From G965220075 sp965220075 (GTDB taxonomy: Bacteria > Chloroflexota > UBA11872): a stretch of 64,000 bases of DNA. Within the stretch, counting starts at the first letter, position 1; every line of letters begins with the position of its first letter. The stretch spans positions 1,178,001 through 1,242,000 of the forward strand of contig OZ244806.1 in NCBI GenBank assembly GCA_965220075.1, written 5' to 3'. Shown here piece after piece: positions 1 through 8,806 of the stretch. The translations under genes were made by a program, and so were the position numbers. The notes under the pieces were generated by a model. It saw only the letters and a list, made by a program, of their open reading frames with translations. It had not been told where the DNA came from and did not search any database.

Positions 1-344
1 TGGACTACCCCGACCAGGCCGCGGCGGTCGGCGCCGCCGTGGTCGAAGGACGCGCCGACCGCGGCATCGTCGTATGCGGCAGCGGCGTGGGCGCGTGCGT
101 CGCCGCCAACAAGATCGCGGGGGTGCGCGCGTCGGTTTGCCACGACACCTACTCGGCGCACCAGGGCGTGGAGCACGACGACATGAACGTGCTGTGCCTG
201 GGCGCGGGCATCGTGGGCGCGGCCCTCATGCAGGAGCTCGTCGACTTCTTCCTGGCAGCCCGCTTTGACGCCGACTCGGAGCGCTACGTGCGCCGCCTTC
301 GCAAGGTCCAGGCGCTCGAGCGCAACCGGCCTCCGGAACCTTAG
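1..344 (+). CDS. rpiB: Ribose-5-phosphate isomerase B (5' end cut off)
   Basis: Interconverts ribose 5-phosphate and ribulose 5-phosphate in the cytosolic non-oxidative pentose phosphate pathway. The reading frame is open from base 3, so the N-terminus lies outside the window. The visible part carries the RpiB/LacAB signature: GIVVCGSGVG, with the candidate catalytic Cys, then AANK, then CHDTYSAHQG and HDDMNVLCLG. Known RpiB proteins are about 150 residues, so roughly the last 110 are here. The next gene, 116 bp downstream on the same strand, encodes transaldolase, which fits a pentose-phosphate cluster. The family assignment is secure; the exact substrate (ribose versus allose or another sugar phosphate) is inferred from context. 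Confidence 0.9.
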   Translation, partial: DYPDQAAAVGAAVVEGRADRGIVVCGSGVGACVAANKIAGVRASVCHDTYSAHQGVEHDDMNVLCLGAGIVGAALMQELVDFFLAARFDADSERYVRRLRKVQALERNRPPEP

Positions 345-460
345 GCGGCGGGGCACGTTCACGGAACGAGGCCTTGCTAGGATGCGGCGGAAGCGAAGTG
401 CTTGCGGCGCCGACCGCACGCACCGCCGCCCACACGCGCACACTTTACTCAGGGGGAGAA

Positions 461-1588
461 ATGGCCGATAACCCGCTGCGGCAGCTGCAGGCGCAGGGAC
501 AGAGCGTCTGGCTGGACTACTTGAGCCGTGATCTAATCGAGTCGGGCAAGCTGGCCGCGCTGGTGCGGGACGACGGCTTAGCCGGTGTGACGTCCAATCC
601 GACCATCTTTCAGGGCGCCATCTCATCCAGCGACACCTACGACGCGCAGATTCTCGAACAATCGCGCGCGGGTGCGGACTACCCGGATATGTTCGAGGCC
701 ATAGCGGTTGACGACGTGCGGGCGGCCGCGGACGTGCTGCGCCCCGTGTACGACGGCACTGACGGCCTGGACGGCTACGTCAGTCTGGAAGTGTCGCCGC
801 GTCTCGCGCACGACACCGAAGGCACGGTGGCGGAAGCCAAGCGGCTGTTCGCGGCGGTGGGCCGGCCCAACACGATGATCAAAGTTCCGGCCACCCCGGA
901 GGGCTTGCCGGCCATCGAGCGACTGCTCGTCGAGGGCCTCAACATCAACATCACCCTGATCTTCGCCCAGTCCTTCTACGAGGCGGTAGCGGAGGCTTAC
1001 GTCAGAGCGCTGGAAGCTCGGGCTGCCCGCGGGGAACGCCTGGACACCGTGGGGTCGGTGGCGAGCACTTTCGTCAGTCGCATCGACACCGCCGTGGACG
1101 AGGAGCTGGATCAACTCGGCGAGCGGAAACCGGAGGCTGCCGCGGAGCTTCGCGAGCTGCTGGGCAAGGCCGCGGTGGCGAATTCCAAGGCCGTCTATCA
1201 AGCATTTCTGCGCGTCTTCGGCAGCGCCAGGTTCCAGCGGCTGGCGGACCGGGGCGCGCGCCGCCAGCGGCCCCTCTGGGCCAGCACCAGCACCAAGAAC
1301 CCCGCCTACCGCGAGACGCTTTACGTGGACGAGCTGATCGGGCCTGGCACCGTCAACACAATGCCGGAACCCACCATGGACGCCTTCCGCGCCGGCGGCG
1401 AAGTGCAGGAAACGGTCACCGAGGGCCTCGACTACTGGCTGCAGACCCTCGAGCGGCTCCAGGACCTCGGTGTTGACGTGGACGCGGTCATGCAGCGTCT
1501 GCTCGCCGAGGGAGTTCAGAAGTTCATCGACTCCTACGACCAGCTCCTGGTCGATCTCGAGGCGAAGGCCGACGCGCTGGTCCGATGA
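461..1588 (+). CDS. tal: Transaldolase
   Basis: Transfers a dihydroxyacetone unit between sedoheptulose 7-phosphate and glyceraldehyde 3-phosphate in the cytosolic pentose phosphate pathway. I chose ATG 461, giving 375 residues, because AGGGGGAG sits just upstream; the frame stays open further 5' but that extension is non-conserved. The protein has the long actinobacterial/cyanobacterial-type layout: VTSNPTIFQ near residue 43, the Schiff-base Lys in IKVPATPEG (about K141), INITLIF, and a C-terminal STSTKNPAY block. The length matches the roughly 370-residue class rather than the short 220-residue fructose-6-phosphate aldolase type. It lies between rpiB and zwf-opcA, so the genes together encode several pentose-phosphate steps. 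Confidence 0.95.
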   Translation: MADNPLRQLQAQGQSVWLDYLSRDLIESGKLAALVRDDGLAGVTSNPTIFQGAISSSDTYDAQILEQSRAGADYPDMFEAIAVDDVRAAADVLRPVYDGTDGLDGYVSLEVSPRLAHDTEGTVAEAKRLFAAVGRPNTMIKVPATPEGLPAIERLLVEGLNINITLIFAQSFYEAVAEAYVRALEARAARGERLDTVGSVASTFVSRIDTAVDEELDQLGERKPEAAAELRELLGKAAVANSKAVYQAFLRVFGSARFQRLADRGARRQRPLWASTSTKNPAYRETLYVDELIGPGTVNTMPEPTMDAFRAGGEVQETVTEGLDYWLQTLERLQDLGVDVDAVMQRLLAEGVQKFIDSYDQLLVDLEAKADALVR

Positions 1589-1770
1589 CGGCGTGTGCCG
1601 GGTGGTGGGTGCGCTCAGGCTGCTTGCCGGGGGCTAGGCGGGCCTCTTCCCTAGATGTAGCCACGGGTGACGCTCACCTCGGCGGTCGCGGCGCTACTCC
1701 GGCAGCAGGGGGGAACTGGGCGCTGCACGGCTCGCCGAAGCCACTCGAGTTCATCGTTTCCCTGCTTATA

Positions 1771-1827
1771 ACTCCCCACTTGAGCTCTCATGGCTCCCCC
1801 TCGAGTTCTTATCACTCCCCCCTTGAG
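1771..1827. repeat. Three degenerate ~21-22 bp direct repeats
   Basis: The word ACTCCCC-CTTGAG recurs with changes at 1771, 1793 and 1814, a spacing of 22 and 21 bases. A fourth related piece (CCACTCGAGTTC) is at 1741. The pattern is read directly from the sequence. The units grade into the large palindrome beginning at 1812. Confidence 0.6.
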
Positions 1828-1879
1828 GGGGAGTCGGCTCGGCGGGGGGCCTTGGCCCCGGCGAGCCGGTGGGGGGTGA
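1812..1879. repeat. Large imperfect palindrome (REP-like stem-loop)
   Basis: TCACTCCCCCC at the left edge pairs imperfectly with GGGGGGTGA at the right edge. Inside, GGCTCG pairs with CGAGCC, and GGGGCC/GGCCCC-type words form the tip. A nested local hairpin (CTCCCCCCTTGAGGGGGAG) sits in the left arm. Palindromes of this CTCCCCC-GGGGGAG style are typical of dispersed intergenic repeats in high-GC genomes. Only one copy is visible here, so dispersal is an inference. Confidence 0.6.
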
Positions 1880-2105
1880 TTTGGACCCATCGAACGCAAC
1901 CGCGCCCACGTAAGACGCCCAAACGCGGCAGCCGGCGCCTGATGGCTTGTCTGCCGCGACTCCCCCTCAAGGAGACCTTTGCGTAACCCCTCGTCATTCC
2001 CGCGCACGCGGGAATCTAGACCCCGCTCAACCTGGAATCGCGTAGGGTTCTCGCCGGACATCCTTAGCCCGACAGGGTTATGCAAACGTCTCTCAAGGGG
2101 GGAGT
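1814..2105. repeat. 292-bp segment bounded by perfect 14-bp inverted repeats
   Basis: ACTCCCCCCTTGAG at 1814-1827 has its exact reverse complement at 2092-2105. A related inverted word (ACTCCCCCTCAAGGAG) occurs inside near 1960. There is no coding frame, so this could be a non-autonomous MITE-like element or simply two halves of a palindromic repeat family in opposite orientations. No target-site duplication is obvious. Confidence 0.45.
1996..2015. repeat. Short perfect hairpin, ATTCCCGCG/CGCGGGAAT
   Basis: A 9-bp perfect stem with a 2-base loop, preceded by GTC and followed by CTAGA. The word GTCATTCCCGCG...CGCGGGAATCTAG is a familiar dispersed intergenic repeat in many bacterial genomes. 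It is recognised here by its form alone. There is no trailing T-run, so it is unlikely to be a strong intrinsic terminator. Confidence 0.65.
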
Positions 2106-2159
2106 AATGAGGTTGCTGGATAGGCCGGCACGCCCGCGCCTCTGGTTGGGAGATGTCGA

Positions 2160-3719
2160 ATGAGCGGCGCGGATTCAGACGTCGCCGCGCCCGCGGCCTC
2201 GGCCAATCCGCTTCGAGAGGGTCTCTCCTTCCAGCTCGCCGCAGATCCGCAAACGCTCGTGATATTCGGAGGTTCCGGCGACCTGGCCGCGCGCAAGCTG
2301 GTCCCGGCGCTCCACAACCTCCAGCGCAACGCGCTGCTTCCGGGCGCGTTTGCCACGGTTGGGCTGGGGAGGCGCGAGCTGGATGACGAGGCTTATCGCG
2401 CCCGCCAGCGCGACGCTACCCGCAGGTACTCCCGCACCGGCGATCCGGACCCCGAGCTGTGGGACTCGTTCGCCCGGTCCTTGTATTTCGTGCGCGGCGA
2501 CTTCGGCGCGCTTGCCGGCTACCGCGAGCTGGCGGTCCGCCTGCGTGAGATCGAGGAGCGGCACGGCACGGCCGGGAATCGGATCTATTACCTGGCCACC
2601 CAGCCGAGCCTGTTTCCCGGAATCATCCGGCTGCTCGGCGAGTCGGGCTTGTCGCACGGTTCGGGCACCGTGCGGATCGTGATCGAGAAGCCCTTCGGCC
2701 GCGACCTCACGTCGGCGCGCGAACTCAACGCCATCGCGAACAGCGTCTTCGCCGAGTCGGAGATCTATCGCATCGACCACTATCTGGGCAAGGAGACGGT
2801 CCAGAACGTCTTAGTGTTCCGCTTCGCCAATACGATCTTCGAGCCCGTGTGGAACCGGCGCTACATAGATCACGTGCAGATCACGGTGGCCGAATCGGTC
2901 GGGATCGAGGATCGCGGCACTTACTACGAAGAGGCCGGCGCGCTGCGCGACATGATGCAGAACCACATGATGCAGCTCCTGGCCGTGGTGGCCATGGAAC
3001 CGCCCGTCGACTTCGCGGCCGACACCATTCGCGACGAGAAGGTCAAGGTCTTGCGCGCGCTGCGAAGGATGTCGCCCGAGGAGGTCGGTCGCAACGTCGT
3101 GCGGGCCTGCTACCGGCCCGGCTTCCTGGACGGACAGCGCGTCGAAGGCTATCGAGACGAGAACGGCGTCGCGCCCGACTCGACCACCGAAACGTACGTG
3201 TCCGCCCGCTTGTTCCTGGATAACTGGCGCTGGGCCGGGGTGCCGTTCTACTTGCGAACCGGCAAGCGCCTGCCCAAGCGCGCCTCGGAGATCGCCATCC
3301 ACTTCAAGCGTGTGCCGCATCTGCTGTTCGACCATTCGAACCCGCTCGGCGTGCCGCCCAACGTGCTCGTCATGCGCATCCAGCCCGACGAGGGCATATC
3401 GGTCACCTTTGAGGCCAAGCAACCGGGTCCGGCCGTGCGTGTGCAGCCGGTGCGGATGGACTTCGGTTACGGACAGGGTTTTGCCGAGGACCCGCCCGAC
3501 GCTTACGAGCGGCTTTTGCTGGACGTCATGCTGGGCGATCAGACCCTGTTCATACGCGGCGACGAGGCCGAGGCCTCATGGGCCGCCGTGATGCCCGTGC
3601 TGAACGCTTGGGAGACCGGCGCGGCGCCGCGGCTTCACAACTACGAGGCGGGCAGCTGGGGTCCCCCGACGGCGGACGCCATGATCGAGTCGGACGGGTT
3701 CCGCTGGCGGCGTCTGTGA
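2160..3719 (+). CDS. zwf: Glucose-6-phosphate 1-dehydrogenase
   Basis: Oxidises glucose 6-phosphate to 6-phosphogluconolactone with reduction of NADP+, the first committed step of the oxidative pentose phosphate pathway. The 519-residue product has the family's normal length. It shows the dinucleotide-binding FGGSGDLA (about residues 36-43), EKPFGRDL (about 176-183) and the substrate/catalytic motif RIDHYLGKETVQN (about 204-216). The start ATG at 2160 leaves about 30 residues before the Rossmann strand, as in homologues. The stop codon overlaps the GTG start of opcA by GTGA, so the two are translationally coupled. OpcA is known in cyanobacteria and actinobacteria as a protein needed for assembly or activation of this type of G6PDH. 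Confidence 0.97.
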   Translation: MSGADSDVAAPAASANPLREGLSFQLAADPQTLVIFGGSGDLAARKLVPALHNLQRNALLPGAFATVGLGRRELDDEAYRARQRDATRRYSRTGDPDPELWDSFARSLYFVRGDFGALAGYRELAVRLREIEERHGTAGNRIYYLATQPSLFPGIIRLLGESGLSHGSGTVRIVIEKPFGRDLTSARELNAIANSVFAESEIYRIDHYLGKETVQNVLVFRFANTIFEPVWNRRYIDHVQITVAESVGIEDRGTYYEEAGALRDMMQNHMMQLLAVVAMEPPVDFAADTIRDEKVKVLRALRRMSPEEVGRNVVRACYRPGFLDGQRVEGYRDENGVAPDSTTETYVSARLFLDNWRWAGVPFYLRTGKRLPKRASEIAIHFKRVPHLLFDHSNPLGVPPNVLVMRIQPDEGISVTFEAKQPGPAVRVQPVRMDFGYGQGFAEDPPDAYERLLLDVMLGDQTLFIRGDEAEASWAAVMPVLNAWETGAAPRLHNYEAGSWGPPTADAMIESDGFRWRRL

Positions 3720-4843
3720 GCCGCGTCTTTCTCGCCCGCCCGGACACGGAGGCCGTGCCGCGGCCGATCGACACCAGCCCTGCCGACGCACTTCACACGC
3801 TACGGCTGGCGCACGACGCGCTGCTCGCGGGTGACACCGCCGCCGACCGTCCCGTCACCGCGCAGGTGCTGCTGGCCACGATAGTCATTCGTTACCCGCG
3901 GCGCGTGGAGTGGGAAGACGTCTACCGCGACGCGGCGCCCGTGATCGCCTCCTACCCGGCGCGCGTGATCGCAATCGTGCGCGCCGATGCCGGGGCCGGC
4001 CCGCCAGGCCCCGTGCAGGCCGGGCTGATCACATCGGAGGGCAGCGGCGGAACGAACGTGACGCGCGGTCAGCTGCTGCGGATCGAATTGGGCGGCCACG
4101 CCTACGACGAAGCGGCCTCGCTGGCAGCCGCCTGGTCGGCCGGCGGTGTTCCCTTGATCGTCTTGTGGAATGGCGAGGCGCCGGTGCGCGACCACCTCTT
4201 CGAGCATCTGGTGGGCCTGTCCGACCACGTGCTGGTCGATTCCTCGACTACGTGCGACAGCGCGCGCGCCTTCGCGGCGCTGCACCGGCTCCTGAAGAGG
4301 CGCCAGAGCGCGGTGATCTCCGATCTGCTCTGGTCGGACCTGCGGCCATGGCGCCAAGCCATCGCGCAGATCTTCGACGCGCCCGCCCGCCTGCGTGAGC
4401 TGCGCGCTCTGCGCGCCTGCGTGTTTCGTCCTGCGCTTGATTCGGCTGGGGACGCGGCCGCGTTGCTGGCGGCCGGTTGGATTGGCGCCCGGCTGGCGTG
4501 GAGCGAGCCCCGCCGCGTGGACGATATGACTTGGGAACTGCTGGCTGGCGAGAGAGCCGTTCGGGTGAGCGTCGAGACGGCGCCGGTCCCTGTGGCGTAC
4601 GGACAGAGTCGCCTCCGCGAAGTGGAGCTGCGGTCGGCGGGCGCCGCCTTCAGCGCCCGGCGAGCCGGCGATGACATTGTGTCGAGCGTGAGGCGCGGCC
4701 AGGCTCAGGAGCGGCTCGGTGGTCTGCGGGCGCCTGTGTCCAGTCTGCCGCGCCGCCGGCTCGATGCGCTTAGCGATTCGGCCGCCGGATCCGGCGTTTT
4801 CGCCGCGGCCGTGCAGCTCGCCGCCCAACTCGCGTCGGCCTGA
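3716..4843 (+). CDS. opcA: Glucose-6-phosphate dehydrogenase assembly protein OpcA
   Basis: OpcA proteins bind G6PDH and promote its oligomerisation and redox-controlled activity in cyanobacteria and actinobacteria. I chose GTG 3716 (375 residues) because it overlaps the zwf stop and the conserved part begins soon after; the frame extends upstream only through zwf. The product has the OpcA core: TLRLAHDALLAG-like N domain, then SEGSGGTNVTRG, then PLIVLWNGEAP, then LVDSSTTCDSARAF, then DLLWSDLRPWRQAIAQIFD. The N-terminal half also holds RPVTAQVLLATIVIRYP. Location directly after zwf is the usual arrangement. Nothing appears missing compared with characterised members. Confidence 0.93.
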   Translation: MSRVFLARPDTEAVPRPIDTSPADALHTLRLAHDALLAGDTAADRPVTAQVLLATIVIRYPRRVEWEDVYRDAAPVIASYPARVIAIVRADAGAGPPGPVQAGLITSEGSGGTNVTRGQLLRIELGGHAYDEAASLAAAWSAGGVPLIVLWNGEAPVRDHLFEHLVGLSDHVLVDSSTTCDSARAFAALHRLLKRRQSAVISDLLWSDLRPWRQAIAQIFDAPARLRELRALRACVFRPALDSAGDAAALLAAGWIGARLAWSEPRRVDDMTWELLAGERAVRVSVETAPVPVAYGQSRLREVELRSAGAAFSARRAGDDIVSSVRRGQAQERLGGLRAPVSSLPRRRLDALSDSAAGSGVFAAAVQLAAQLASA

Positions 4844-5069
4844 ACCCACCACTCCGGCTCTTCGATGCGTTCCTGGAGAAGCCTGCGCTGGAAATCAGTC
4901 AGCCCCGCGCGGAGGGCCGATTCAAAGGGGCTGCATAATCAGTGAGTGTGGCCTAAGCGGCTCGCCGTGCATGCCAGCGCGCGATACCGGCAACGCATTG
5001 CCTGACGCTCACCGCGTCTGAGACACGCGCCCCTCGTTAGGACTCCAAATCGAAACTCAGCCGGCAACC

Positions 5070-6809
5070 ATGACGGCAACCGTGCGCCGTCTGGCCGCCT
5101 ACCTGCGTCCGCACTGGCGTGCGCAAGCGGGCGCCATCCTTGCGTCGCTGCTTGCCGTCGGCGCTGAGCTTCCCACGCCGCTGCTCATCAAGGTCCTCAT
5201 CGACGACGTGGCCGGCGCGCGCGACCTGAGTCTGCTGCCACCGGTGCTAATCGCACTAGGCGCGCTGGCCGTCGTGGGAACGGCGGCGGGCGTCGCCGCC
5301 AACTACCTGTTTACAAGCGCGGGCGAGCAGGCGGCCAACGTCTTGCGGCGCAGCCTGATGGATCACGTGCTGCGGGTGCCGCTCTCCTACTTCCGGGGCC
5401 GCCGCACCGGTGAGACGGTCACCCACTTCACGGCCGACTCGGTGGCCGTGGCCGAGGCATATGAGCGGGCGTATGGCCATGGACTGGCGTCCGCCGTGGA
5501 AGTCCTCGGCATCGTCATCGTCGTCGCGCTCGTCGATTGGCGCTTTGGTCTCCTCGCGGCGGGCCTCGTGCCCGTTTACATGCTGCTGCCGCGGCTGCGC
5601 CAGGGTCACCACGTACGCGCCAGCGAGCGGGTGCAGGACACGACCGGCGGCCTCGGCGGGTTGGCCACCGAGCTGATTGCCGGCATGCGGGACATCCGCG
5701 CGTTCAATCGTCAGGCCTGGTCGCTCGACCGGCTGCGCCGCGCGTTGCGCGAGCTGCGCGAGGCGCGTGTCTACCAAGGCTTCGTGCGCGGCTGGACCTG
5801 GGTGACCACCACGATCTTCTGGATCGCCTATGCGTCCATCTTCGCTCTACTGGCCGAGCCGATTTTCCAGGGCGAAGCGACGATTGGATTCGCACTGGCG
5901 CTGGCCAGCTACCTCGCGTGGCTCAACCGATCGGTCACCCCCCTCACGATGTCCTACGTCGATCTGCTGCATGCGGTCGGCGCGGCGCGCCGGCTGTTCG
6001 CCTTCCTGGATACGCCCGCGGAGGGTGAAGCCGGTACGGGGGCGCGACTGGCCGCCACTCGCGGCCGCGTCGAGTTCCGCGGCGTAAGCGCCGCCTATGC
6101 GCCCGGCGCGCCCGTGCTTGCGGACGTATCGTTCGCCGCGGCCGCCGGGTCGACCACGGCGATCGTCGGTCCAAGCGGCGCCGGGAAATCGACGGTTATC
6201 AACCTGCTGCTGCGCTTCCTCCAGCCGACCAGGGGTGCCATCCACATCGACGGTCAGGACATCGGGACGGTGGCCGCCTCCGAGGTGCGGCGTCAGGTCG
6301 GCGTGGTGTTCCAGGACCCAATGCTCTTCCACGGGACCATCGCCCAGAACATCGGGTTCGGGCGGGCCGGGATCGACCGCCGGGCGATTGAGAGCGCCGC
6401 CGGGACCGCGGCCGCCAGCGACTTCGTGAGCGCCATGCGGGACGGCTTCGAAACCCAGGTCGGCGAACGCGGGTTGCGGCTGTCGGGCGGTCAGGCGCAG
6501 CGCCTCGCCATCGCGCGGGCCATCGCGGGCAACCCGCGCGTCCTGGTGCTCGACGAGGCCACCTCCGCGCTCGACGCCGAGTCGGAGCGCCTGGTGATGG
6601 AGGGCCTGGCGGCGGCGCGGCGGGACCGGACCACGCTGATCGTGGCCCATCGCCTGGCCACGGTGCGCGCGGCCGATCAGGTCGTGGTGCTCGACTCCGG
6701 GCGCGTGGTCGATAGCGGTCGGCACGACGAGCTGTACGCGCGCTGCGACCTCTACCGTGAGCTGTGCGACTTGCAGATGGCTCAGCCGTCCGGGATGCCA
6801 GCCGCATGA
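5070..6809 (+). CDS. ABC half-exporter, fused permease-ATPase (first of a pair)
   Basis: A type-IV ABC exporter subunit in the inner membrane. Residues about 1-310 form the six-helix transmembrane domain. The rest is the nucleotide-binding domain with Walker A GPSGAGKST (about 367), signature LSGGQAQR (about 471), Walker B VLVLDEATSALD with catalytic Glu (about 490) and the H-loop VAHRLATVR. The next gene encodes a second half-exporter only 22 bp downstream, so the two probably form a heterodimer. Both ATP sites look canonical, unlike heterodimers with one degenerate site. The substrate cannot be read from sequence; multidrug, lipid or peptide export are all possible. ATG 5070 is preceded by about 225 bp of non-coding DNA. 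Confidence 0.9.
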   Translation: MTATVRRLAAYLRPHWRAQAGAILASLLAVGAELPTPLLIKVLIDDVAGARDLSLLPPVLIALGALAVVGTAAGVAANYLFTSAGEQAANVLRRSLMDHVLRVPLSYFRGRRTGETVTHFTADSVAVAEAYERAYGHGLASAVEVLGIVIVVALVDWRFGLLAAGLVPVYMLLPRLRQGHHVRASERVQDTTGGLGGLATELIAGMRDIRAFNRQAWSLDRLRRALRELREARVYQGFVRGWTWVTTTIFWIAYASIFALLAEPIFQGEATIGFALALASYLAWLNRSVTPLTMSYVDLLHAVGAARRLFAFLDTPAEGEAGTGARLAATRGRVEFRGVSAAYAPGAPVLADVSFAAAAGSTTAIVGPSGAGKSTVINLLLRFLQPTRGAIHIDGQDIGTVAASEVRRQVGVVFQDPMLFHGTIAQNIGFGRAGIDRRAIESAAGTAAASDFVSAMRDGFETQVGERGLRLSGGQAQRLAIARAIAGNPRVLVLDEATSALDAESERLVMEGLAAARRDRTTLIVAHRLATVRAADQVVVLDSGRVVDSGRHDELYARCDLYRELCDLQMAQPSGMPAA

Positions 6810-6831
6810 GACGAACGCGAGTCTGGCAGCG

Positions 6832-8610
6832 ATGACCGCGACCGCGCAGGCGGCGCGCCAGCCGGCCGAGTTGTCGGGCTGGGCCGTTGGCCGGCGGCTG
6901 TGGGAGTACTTGCGCGGCTCGCGCGGCGACTATGCCGTTGCCGCCGCCGTCACCATTGGCAACTCGGCCGTGATGATCACGCGTCCCTGGCTGTTGCACG
7001 TTTTGATCGACGACGTGTTCGGCCGGCAAGACCGGTCGTTGCTGCTCCCTACGCTTCTCGGCATTGGCGGTCTGGGCGTCGGTCTCGGACTGGCCGCCGT
7101 CATCGGGAACTGGTTCCACACGCGGGCCGCCGAGGGCGCGATGTCGCGCATGCGCGAGGACGTGCTGCGTCAGGCCCAGCGCATGCCCATCGGAGACCTG
7201 CGCCGTCGGCGGACGGGCGACATCGTGGCGTATCTCACTACGGACGCAGCCGTGGTGGCCCGGGTCTACATGCACGCCGGGTCGTTGCTGTTCGCGCCGG
7301 GGCTGCGGCTGCCGGCCTATCTGATCATCATGTTTGCGATCGACTGGCGTCTGGGGCTCATCGCCGCGGCGTCGCTGCCGCTGCATGTCCTGATGGCGAC
7401 GCGGCTCAAGGGCCGCACGCAAGCCGCCAGCCGGAGTGCCCAGGACGCGCTGGGCCGCCTCTCCGCCGTGTTGACCGAGCTGGTCGCCGGCGCGCGCGAC
7501 GTCAAGGCGTTCAACCGCCAGGGCTGGGCCGGCGAACGGTTTGGCGTGGAAACGCACAGCCTCTGGCGCGCGCGCGTTCAGGTGGCTTTGCTCGAGAGTC
7601 TGGGCTGGTCCGCGCACCTGGCCTACTGGGCCGCGCTGATCGCCGTGTGGGCGGTCCTCGCCAACGCGGTAGTCGACGGGACCGTGGCCGTGGGCCTGCT
7701 GGTGGCGGCCGGGCAATACCTGCTTCAGATCGGCGGTCCGGTACAGACCGTTTTGACCGACTTCGTCCAACTGCAAGTGGTCGTGGGCGCCTCCCGCCGG
7801 GTGTTCGCGTTTCTGGACGCGCCCCGAGGACCCAATGAGCTGCAGGGCGAGACTTTGCGGATCACCCGTGGCCAGGTGCGATTCGAGCGCGTCGGATTCA
7901 GCTACGACGAGGGCCCGGTGCTCGACGGGGTCACCTTCGCGGCGAACCCTGGTGAGACCGTTGCTCTGGTTGGTCCCAGCGGCGCGGGCAAGTCCACTCT
8001 CATCAACCTGCTGCTGCGGTTCTATGCGCCCGGGTCGGGCCGTATCACGATCGACGGGACCGACGTCTCCGCCGCCAGCGCCGAATCGTCGCGCCGCGGC
8101 ATAGGCGCCGTGTTCCAGGATGCCACCCTCTTCGACGGCTCCATCGCCGAGAACATCGCCTTCGGCCGCGTGGAGGTCACGCCGGACGATGTGCGCCGGG
8201 CCGCTATCGTGGCCAACGCCCACGACTTCATAACCGCCACCGAGCACGGCTACGACACGCATATAGGGGAGCGCGGGCTGCGGCTATCGGGCGGCCAGAT
8301 TCAGCGGGTGGCGATTGCGCGCGCGATTGCGGGCGACCCGCGCATTCTTATCCTGGACGAGGCCACCTCCTCGCTCGACGCCGAGTCGGAGCGTCTCGTG
8401 CAAGCGGCGCTGGCGCGGGCGGCGCAAGGACGCACTACGCTGGTGATCGCGCACAGGCTCGCCACGGTGCGCCGCGCCGACCGGATCGTGATGCTTGACA
8501 AGGGCAAGGTGGTTGACTCCGGCCGTCACGAGGACCTCTACGCCCGCAACGATCTTTACCACCGCCTGTGCGATCTTCAGCTCCTTACCTCGGGTCGCGC
8601 GTCGGCCTGA
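6832..8610 (+). CDS. ABC half-exporter, fused permease-ATPase (second of a pair)
   Basis: Partner of the preceding gene, in the same operon. ATG 6832 was chosen because it lies just after the upstream stop; an earlier in-frame start would overlap the previous gene by about 50 bases. It encodes about 592 residues. An N-terminal six-helix permease domain is followed by an ATPase domain with GPSGAGKST (about 381), LSGGQIQRVA (about 485), ILILDEATSSLD (about 505) and IAHRLATVR. Motif order and length are standard for MsbA/LmrA-type half-transporters. The two subunits are similar through the ATPase domains, as expected from duplication. Substrate unknown. Confidence 0.9.
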   Translation: MTATAQAARQPAELSGWAVGRRLWEYLRGSRGDYAVAAAVTIGNSAVMITRPWLLHVLIDDVFGRQDRSLLLPTLLGIGGLGVGLGLAAVIGNWFHTRAAEGAMSRMREDVLRQAQRMPIGDLRRRRTGDIVAYLTTDAAVVARVYMHAGSLLFAPGLRLPAYLIIMFAIDWRLGLIAAASLPLHVLMATRLKGRTQAASRSAQDALGRLSAVLTELVAGARDVKAFNRQGWAGERFGVETHSLWRARVQVALLESLGWSAHLAYWAALIAVWAVLANAVVDGTVAVGLLVAAGQYLLQIGGPVQTVLTDFVQLQVVVGASRRVFAFLDAPRGPNELQGETLRITRGQVRFERVGFSYDEGPVLDGVTFAANPGETVALVGPSGAGKSTLINLLLRFYAPGSGRITIDGTDVSAASAESSRRGIGAVFQDATLFDGSIAENIAFGRVEVTPDDVRRAAIVANAHDFITATEHGYDTHIGERGLRLSGGQIQRVAIARAIAGDPRILILDEATSSLDAESERLVQAALARAAQGRTTLVIAHRLATVRRADRIVMLDKGKVVDSGRHEDLYARNDLYHRLCDLQLLTSGRASA

Positions 8611-8806
8611 GGGTTAGGCGGGTCGAGTTCGGCAACGCACGGCTGCGAGCGGTCCGGCTTCGCCCGCACCGCGGCCGCTAGGCCGTAGCGATACTGGCGA
8701 TAGTCCTCACGCACCGCGAATTACGGGGCCGCACAGAGTCGAACCGACCGGTCCCAGCGCGGCTCCCGACGCCAGGCTCGCGCCAAAAACAGAAGTGACC
8801 GCCTGG

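Larger units (their letters stand above)
1589..2159. other. 570-bp intergenic region carrying palindromic repeats
   Basis: No protein-like reading frame is convincing here; the short frames are shadows with repeat-derived composition. The first 150 bases show nothing. From about 1741 the region is filled with related C-rich and G-rich repeat words and hairpins, listed separately. The 3' end (after 2105) must hold the zwf leader. I see no strong Shine-Dalgarno sequence just before the zwf ATG at 2160. Confidence 0.6.

Noticed and set aside
6199..8262. 687-codon minus-strand frame over the two ABC exporter genes
   Set aside because: It is a compositional shadow of two clear ABC genes on the + strand, Arg/Pro/Gly-rich with no motifs.
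8700..8790. Possible tRNA on the minus strand (GGTTCGACTC-like word near 8740)
   Set aside because: The T-arm word lacks a paired stem, and no acceptor or anticodon arm can be folded around it.
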